Below the pieces are notes generated by a model. It searched no databases, was not told where the DNA came from, and saw only the letters and a program-made list of their open reading frames with translations. A stretch of DNA of 33,368 nucleotides from positions 1-33,368 of IMG/VR virus record IMGVR_UViG_3300042863_000429; one strand, 5' to 3'. The translations under genes were made by a program, and so were the position numbers. Within the stretch, counting starts at the first letter, position 1, and the number at the start of each line of letters is the position of its first letter. This document shows positions 28,162-33,368 of this stretch, piece after piece. The DNA comes from a virus.

Positions 28162-30608
28162 GTTATTCCCAAAAATATTATTTTACCTTTTATAGCGACA
28201 GAGATACTCGGATTGTTGATGGGTTGCCAGATGAATATTTGTGCAGTATCTCGCAGTTAGATTATGCAGGGGCAGCTACTGAAATACAGGCTCAACAAAA
28301 CCCTATACAGATTAACTATCAGAATACATCAAGTAATAAGCTAGAGCCTATTATCGGATCTGAATGTACGTTAAATTTAATAGCAACTGAGGACTTTGAG
28401 CTAGAGGATTTGTATACCGAGAATGAGCGTGAGTTCATGGTGCAAATTTATCGCAAAGAAACTCCGAATACATTAATTATTAACTGGGAATTAGAAGAAG
28501 ATATATCAGGAGTTGATGCAAACTTAGAGATATTGGTAAATGGTGTTCAGATAGTCAATCAGTTTAATAGTGCATCCGGATCATTTAATATTAATCGTGG
28601 CGATACTGTTTTAATTAAATCATTTAGTTACACATCGACATCAGGTAATAATGGTGTTAATTTAGAAATTACAGGAATACCAACTAAAAGGTCTGTCATA
28701 TTCCCTTTTGCAATGGATACAACTGTTATACCTACAACTGATATAAATGTTTTTTTGCAAAGTACTCATTCAGCTACAGAATATACCGCTATCCGTTCAG
28801 CGGTTTTTGAAACATCATGCGCATCTGGTGAGGGTTCTTTAGAGGTCTTTACTAAAAATTACAATAGCGTAACAAGTCAGGCAGCAGCTCAGGCTCTAGC
28901 AGATGCTGATAGCGGATTTACGGCAGAGGGACAAGCGTATGCAAATGCAAATGGTGTTTGTTATGTTAGTCCTGGAGGCTTTGAGGATTTAATCTGGCAA
29001 GGCTTTATTATTCCAGATGGATGTCAGGAGTCTTTTACATTTCCGCCTTATGTTATCTCTGTGAATGCGGTTGATGGAATAGGGTTGCTAAAAAATCTGT
29101 CTTATGTACAGAATGATGGAAATTTCTATCTAGGTAAACAAACTTTTATAGAAGTCATACAGGCTTGTTTGGTAAGGTTAGAAGCACCTGCATTGTATCT
29201 AAATACTTGTGTTAATATCTTTGAAGATAGCATGACGCAAGGCGATACCTACGATCCGCTAGATCAATGCTATGTAAATAGTGAAAGGTTTTTAAAGGAT
29301 GACCAGTTTAACCCTATGAGTTGCGAGGAGGTTCTTAGATCTGTTTTAGAGTTATGGACTGCCGTATTAGTACAAAGTTCTGGCGAGTGGTTTATTTATA
29401 GACCAACGGAGTTAGCCGTAGATGGCAGTTTGACTTTTAGAAGATATTTAGAGGGTTACAGGGTTTATGATCAATCTACATTAACAGAGAATTTAGATTT
29501 AGTTTTAGGTGGTGAAAGTGAGGGCGTAATTGCAGCTCCTTATTTTCATATCAATACAGATCAGATGAAAATGATAGACAGACCTTATAAAAATGCGTCA
29601 ATGTCATTTCTTTATGGTTTTGTAACCTCTTTGATTGTAAATCCAGAATTTGTTGGATGGAATGGCATAACTTTTACAGATTGGGCAAAGAGTAATGTTT
29701 TATTACCACTTACAGAAGATTCTGCCGGTGGCGCTAAATTGGGCAATGTAACTGCATCGCCTGGTCCTTATGAGTATATTGAAAACATTACACCTGCGCC
29801 AATTACAGAGGGCGATATGGTGGTGTTTAAGATGAGTTATTATAACTATATATCAGACGGACCAAGTGCTAGAGTTATGCTAACTGATGGATCAACAACA
29901 TGGTATTTAGACCAGACTGGCGAATGGGGTGTAAATGATACTAGAATAAACGGCTTGACTTTACAATACTATGAGGGCGCTATGAGTATTACTGCACGTA
30001 GAGCGCCAATTACAGGAAACCTAACTATTAGACTATACGAAGCACGTGAGGATTTAATACCTCCATCTATTGATTTATTTATTACTTATAGATCAGCAAG
30101 TATAATTCCTAACATAGGCACAGAGGATCCTATTGGTGAAATGCATACGGCTACACAAACAGGCAAGTTTACTTTTGTGCCACAAACTGTTAATCTGTTT
30201 AATGGCGATACAACATCAAATTTATATCTAAGCGGAATTTATCAAGCAAACCAAACGACGCTAACAAGTTTATGGAATCGCAGAGGAATATCTGAGAGTA
30301 TTTTAGCTACTCCATATGAAAGTAGTAAAGCATTTTTACGCATAGCAGTTGAAGAAAAACAAAGGCTATATGCAGGACCATTTGTTAGATTTGAAGGTTC
30401 TATATTTGGATATTTTAATCCTGTTCAGAGGTGGTCAATTAATTTAATAGAGGGTTACTTTATGAATTTAAGCCTTAACTATGACTTGCAGCAGAACATC
30501 TGTAAAGCAGTTTTAGGTAGAATAGTAGATGACGAAATTGCTCTGGATTATACGCTAACGCCAGATTATGGTGCGACAACAAAAGTAACAGTAAAAGGAA
30601 CGCCATGA
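28158..30608 (+). CDS. Tail-tip / baseplate protein with inserted domains
   Basis: 816 residues. N-terminal YYFTFYSDRDTRIV and LCSISQLDYAGAATEIQAQQ with PIQINYQN reads like the distal-tail/hub start common in Bacteroidota siphoviruses. Two apparent insertions: an Ig-like piece at about 107-175 (NLEILVNGVQIVNQ, then LEITGIPTKRSV) and a DUF5977-like piece at about 215-270 (VTSQAAAQALADADSGF, EGQAYANANGVCYV). The remainder returns to hub-like sequence (CEEVLRSVLELWTAVLVQS, GEWFIYRP). It probably caps the tube and carries receptor contacts. Overlaps the tape measure by four bases. Confidence 0.75.
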   Translation: MSYSQKYYFTFYSDRDTRIVDGLPDEYLCSISQLDYAGAATEIQAQQNPIQINYQNTSSNKLEPIIGSECTLNLIATEDFELEDLYTENEREFMVQIYRKETPNTLIINWELEEDISGVDANLEILVNGVQIVNQFNSASGSFNINRGDTVLIKSFSYTSTSGNNGVNLEITGIPTKRSVIFPFAMDTTVIPTTDINVFLQSTHSATEYTAIRSAVFETSCASGEGSLEVFTKNYNSVTSQAAAQALADADSGFTAEGQAYANANGVCYVSPGGFEDLIWQGFIIPDGCQESFTFPPYVISVNAVDGIGLLKNLSYVQNDGNFYLGKQTFIEVIQACLVRLEAPALYLNTCVNIFEDSMTQGDTYDPLDQCYVNSERFLKDDQFNPMSCEEVLRSVLELWTAVLVQSSGEWFIYRPTELAVDGSLTFRRYLEGYRVYDQSTLTENLDLVLGGESEGVIAAPYFHINTDQMKMIDRPYKNASMSFLYGFVTSLIVNPEFVGWNGITFTDWAKSNVLLPLTEDSAGGAKLGNVTASPGPYEYIENITPAPITEGDMVVFKMSYYNYISDGPSARVMLTDGSTTWYLDQTGEWGVNDTRINGLTLQYYEGAMSITARRAPITGNLTIRLYEAREDLIPPSIDLFITYRSASIIPNIGTEDPIGEMHTATQTGKFTFVPQTVNLFNGDTTSNLYLSGIYQANQTTLTSLWNRRGISESILATPYESSKAFLRIAVEEKQRLYAGPFVRFEGSIFGYFNPVQRWSINLIEGYFMNLSLNYDLQQNICKAVLGRIVDDEIALDYTLTPDYGATTKVTVKGTP

Positions 30609-30949
30609 TGTTATTTATAAACAATATTCCTGTAGGTTGTTTAATCTCTGTAAGTAAATCTGAGCAGATTTCTTTTCTAGCAACGTGCAAGACTTCACAG
30701 TCAGGCGGACTAACTCAATTAGGTAGGATCTACACTTACTCAATACCCTTTGAGGGTGTTATGACTACCGAAAATAATATAATGTCGTGGACAGGCTTAA
30801 AATCGCTTGAAAGAGTTAAGATAGATTGGGAAATTACAGGCGATGGCATAGAGGGTGAGCAAGGGCAAGGATTTATAGAGAATTTAGAGATAGTAGGGGA
30901 GGTGCAAGATTTTATTAAATTTAGTGGTAATATTACAGGCTATGACTGA
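30605..30949 (+). CDS. Tail-tube-like paralogue 1
   Basis: 114 residues, ATGA overlap with the tail-tip gene. MLFINNIPVGCLISVSKS, FLATCKTSQSGG, YSIPFEGVMTTE, SWTGLKSLERVKIDW, QGFIENLEIVGE and DFIKFSGNITGYD align one by one with the major tail protein (VACLTSN, TVTKCDP, FEIPFEGVFTD, SWDRISTIAR, FSALEITGAE, DFITFTGTLLGDG). Likely a tail-tip adapter or a decoration subunit with the tube fold. Function inferred from homology and position. Confidence 0.7.
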   Translation: MMLFINNIPVGCLISVSKSEQISFLATCKTSQSGGLTQLGRIYTYSIPFEGVMTTENNIMSWTGLKSLERVKIDWEITGDGIEGEQGQGFIENLEIVGEVQDFIKFSGNITGYD

Positions 30950-31397
30950 TTTAATGCTTTATATAAATGATACGCCAGTCGGGTGTTTGCTGAGTAATAA
31001 TTTAGCTGAGAGTATTAGCTTTATTAAGACCTGCAAATCTACGCAAGACATGGCTCAAAAGCAGTTACCTCAGTTGCATTCTTATTCTATAAGTTTTGAG
31101 GCTGTTTATTCGACAGATCAAGCTATAATAGGATGGGATCAGTTAAAAGATTTAGGCAGGTCAAGACAGATTATGGACTGGTCAATGCTAAACACAGATA
31201 CGAATGAGGGCGATGCAGGTGAGGGATTTTTGGAATCTTTAGAGATTAGCGGAACATCAGAGGATTTTGTTAAATTTACAGGAGTTATTACCGGATATGG
31301 AGCAATAGTAAATGCAGCTCTAGATTATAATGTCTGGGCGCAGGATGAGGATGTTTATGTTGATAATGGTGGTGGATTGTATGTATTTGTAAATTAA
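30942..31397 (+). CDS. Tail-tube-like paralogue 2
   Basis: 151 residues from ATG 30942 (overlap of 8 bases with the previous gene). DLMLYINDTPVGCLLSNNLA, FIKTCKSTQDM, YSISFEAVYSTD, GWDQLKDLGRSRQIMDW, EGFLESLEISGTSED and FVKFTGVITGYG show the same motif ladder as the tube protein and paralogue 1. It has a longer C-terminal extension (NAALDYNVWAQDEDVYVDNG) that could connect to the fibre encoded next. Confidence 0.7.
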   Translation: MTDLMLYINDTPVGCLLSNNLAESISFIKTCKSTQDMAQKQLPQLHSYSISFEAVYSTDQAIIGWDQLKDLGRSRQIMDWSMLNTDTNEGDAGEGFLESLEISGTSEDFVKFTGVITGYGAIVNAALDYNVWAQDEDVYVDNGGGLYVFVN

Positions 31398-31402
31398 AAG
31401 AT

Positions 31403-33368
31403 ATGCCAGTAATTAATGGAGTTTATTTAAAGGATTTTACGGCATTACCGAGTTCGGTAACGGATGCTAATATAATACCTATTGCCATTACAGGCAATCA
31501 AATAGCGTATAGAACAACTGTCGGAGGTATTGTGACAGATGCTAGAGTGACTAGTAAACTATTGACAGGCTTATCGGTCACAGGAGGCGCTATTGCGTCA
31601 ACCGATACCATATTACAAGCATTTGGCAAAGTGCAGAATCAGCTAAATGGTAAGGTTAGCTCTGTTGGTTTAACAATGCCATCGGCTTTTAACGTAGCTA
31701 ATTCACCTATAACAAGTTCAGGCACTTTAGCAGTAACCGCAGCGGGTGTTGCATCTCAATACATTCGTGGTGATGGACAGTTAGCTGATTTCCCAACAGG
31801 CGGAGGAGGCGGTGGTTCTTCGGTATCTTATTATCTTAATGGTTCAATTAATCAGGGAACATTTGTAGGTAATACCTACTACGAAATGAATAAAACACCT
31901 GTATTTGGTGCAGGTACAGATTTTAGTATTGGTGCTGATGGTTACATTGCTCAATTCATAACTGATGCGAATGACCCTAATGCCTTATTAATTCCTGCTG
32001 GTAATTGGAACTTTGAAACTTATTTTAGTGCTTCTTCTGGTGGTGGTTCTCCTTCGTTTTATATTGAACTATACAAATACAATGGAACTACATTTACTTT
32101 AATTGCGAGTAGTTCGGCAACGCCTGAGTTGATTGCTTTTGGCACAACTATAAATCCATACTTTTCAAGTTTAGCAGTTCCCGAAACAGTTTTAGCGGCT
32201 ACCGATAGACTTGCAATAAGAATTTATGTTACTCATTCAGGTAGAACAATCACGTTACATACCGAGAATAGTCATCTATGTCAAGTCATTACTACGTTCA
32301 CCACAGGAATACAGGCATTAAACGGACTAACCAAACAAACACAATATTTTGCGGTTGGCACAAGTGGAACTGACTTTAATATTTCAAGCGCAACAGATAC
32401 GCATACGTTTAATATTCCGAGTGCAAGTGCAACTGCTAGAGGTTTAATAACAACAGGAACGCAGACTATTGCGGGACAAAAAACATTCTCAACAGGTTTA
32501 ACTGGTACATTAACAGGTAGTGCATCTTTATTAAATGGGTTTGCTTCGGATGTTACTGAGGTATCTAATACAATACCAAGGAGAGATGCTAATGCCGATA
32601 TAGTAGCACGAACCTACTTTATGAATACTGTCTACGGTGATTTTGCCCCAAATAAATTAGTCGGCACGTCTTCAACTGGTCAAATACGAGAGATGTCACA
32701 AGCACAGGCTTTAACCTATTTAGGTATTTCGTCAAGTTACCTAGCATTAACAGGAGGTACGCTTACTGGAGCATTATCAGGCACAAGTGCAACCTTTACA
32801 GGAACAACTTTATCTGGTGTTGTAAAAGGAATAGCTACAAGCGGATTTGGTGTATCAGGAGAAGCAACAAGCGGAAATGCAGTTACTGGAAATGCTACTA
32901 CTGGAGTTGGTGGTATTTTTATTGCTAATAACACAGGTGGAGTTGGATTAATTGCTGATTCCTATACAGGAGTTATTGCTAAATTTCAGGCATCTGGAAC
33001 TGATAAAGTTACAATTGCAAATACAGGAGCATTAACAGGTACAAGTGCTACCTTTAGTGGAGCGGTGACAATAAATGATGCTGCAAGAATAGATGCAGCC
33101 AACGGAAATCAATTAATATTAGACAATGCAGGGGAGCGATTCACGCAAATAGATTGGTATAATAACAATTCTGGCAAATCGGTTATCTTTTGGGATAATA
33201 CAAATAATTATTTTCAAATTCAATCAACTCCGGCATCCTCTAAAATCAGGGTTGTTGCTCAAACAAACGGAGTTGAACTTGCAAATGGTGGGACTTCATG
33301 GAGTTCATTGTCTGATATTCGGGAGAAAACAATAATCAGACCGATTCAGGATGCATTAACAACTTTGA
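31403..33368 (+). CDS. Tail fibre, N-terminal and central part (continues at base 1)
   Basis: ATG 31403, open to the end of the window and continuing in frame at base 1 (33170-33368 equals 1-199); full protein about 734 residues. N-terminal MPVINGVYLKDFTALPSSVT attachment part, a Gly-rich hinge (FPTGGGGGGSS, about 132-142), a beta-sandwich-like region with DFSIGADGYIAQFITD and SGRTITLHTENS, then repeats of the type LTGTSATFSGAV/ LSGTSATFTG (about 450-560) that form trimeric beta structure, and the S74 chaperone. Probable receptor-binding fibre. Confidence 0.85.
   Translation, partial: MPVINGVYLKDFTALPSSVTDANIIPIAITGNQIAYRTTVGGIVTDARVTSKLLTGLSVTGGAIASTDTILQAFGKVQNQLNGKVSSVGLTMPSAFNVANSPITSSGTLAVTAAGVASQYIRGDGQLADFPTGGGGGGSSVSYYLNGSINQGTFVGNTYYEMNKTPVFGAGTDFSIGADGYIAQFITDANDPNALLIPAGNWNFETYFSASSGGGSPSFYIELYKYNGTTFTLIASSSATPELIAFGTTINPYFSSLAVPETVLAATDRLAIRIYVTHSGRTITLHTENSHLCQVITTFTTGIQALNGLTKQTQYFAVGTSGTDFNISSATDTHTFNIPSASATARGLITTGTQTIAGQKTFSTGLTGTLTGSASLLNGFASDVTEVSNTIPRRDANADIVARTYFMNTVYGDFAPNKLVGTSSTGQIREMSQAQALTYLGISSSYLALTGGTLTGALSGTSATFTGTTLSGVVKGIATSGFGVSGEATSGNAVTGNATTGVGGIFIANNTGGVGLIADSYTGVIAKFQASGTDKVTIANTGALTGTSATFSGAVTINDAARIDAANGNQLILDNAGERFTQIDWYNNNSGKSVIFWDNTNNYFQIQSTPASSKIRVVAQTNGVELANGGTSWSSLSDIREKTIIRPIQDALTTL
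33170..33368. repeat. Terminal overlap, right copy
   Basis: Same 199 bases as 1-199, with three differences at 33187, 33199 and 33241, all at third codon positions and silent. Removing one copy leaves a circular unit of 33,169 bases. Confidence 0.9.

Noticed and set aside
32737-32934. Minus-strand open frame in the fibre gene
   Set aside because: Pro/Val-rich antisense of the repeated fibre motif; shadow of a repetitive coding sequence.

Overview
The window is essentially one complete genome of a tailed phage (siphovirus type) that very probably infects a member of the Bacteroidota. Support for the host: low GC; mostly weak Shine-Dalgarno signals; the octamer TATATTTG (Bacteroidota -7 consensus TAnnTTTG) in three intergenic promoter positions; a BT4734/VirE_N-like primase fused to an SF3 helicase; Bacteroidota-style holin, DUF5977-like and S74-chaperone tail proteins. 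The last 199 bases (33170-33368) repeat the first 199 with three differences, all synonymous. The tail-fibre gene reads in frame across this join, so the sequence is a circular (or circularly permuted) unit of about 33.17 kb, most likely assembled from a mixed population.

Layout. 1-438 is the end of the tail fibre (S74 chaperone). 464-2841 is a plus-strand lysis block: small membrane proteins, a candidate inner-membrane/lipoprotein spanin pair, a two-TM holin candidate and an M15 endolysin. 2877-5346 is an accessory block on the minus strand. It contains two full integron attC-like sites and several eroded ones, and three of its short genes are each enclosed by matching inverted core sites, as integron cassettes are. 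No integrase is visible. A divergent promoter region (5347-5489) faces a plus-strand early operon of very small overlapping genes (5490-6871) and then a replication module (6986-12791): unknown protein, SSB-like protein with acidic tail, primase-helicase, SF2 helicase, VRR-NUC nuclease, HTH protein. The leaders in this module carry RNA structure, including a compact H-type pseudoknot just before the SSB-like gene. 12819-18786 is packaging and head: small and large terminase, portal, MuF protein with an extra C-terminal domain, prohead protease, HK97-type capsid protein, then a textbook terminator. 18875-23350 is a surface-modification cassette with its own promoter: five glycosyltransferase-like proteins and a methyltransferase. 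23396-31397 is connector and tail: head-tail connectors, tail tube, the G/GT chaperone pair with a -1 frameshift on an A9 tract, tape measure, tail-tip protein and two tail-tube paralogues. 31403 to the end is the fibre, continuing at base 1.

How the parts work together: the plus-strand early genes copy the genome, the late plus-strand genes build the head, tail and fibre and lyse the cell, and the minus-strand block is accessory cargo. The most unusual aspect is the presence of integron-type cassettes in a compact phage genome; the pseudoknotted SSB leader and the glycosylation cassette between capsid and connector genes come next.
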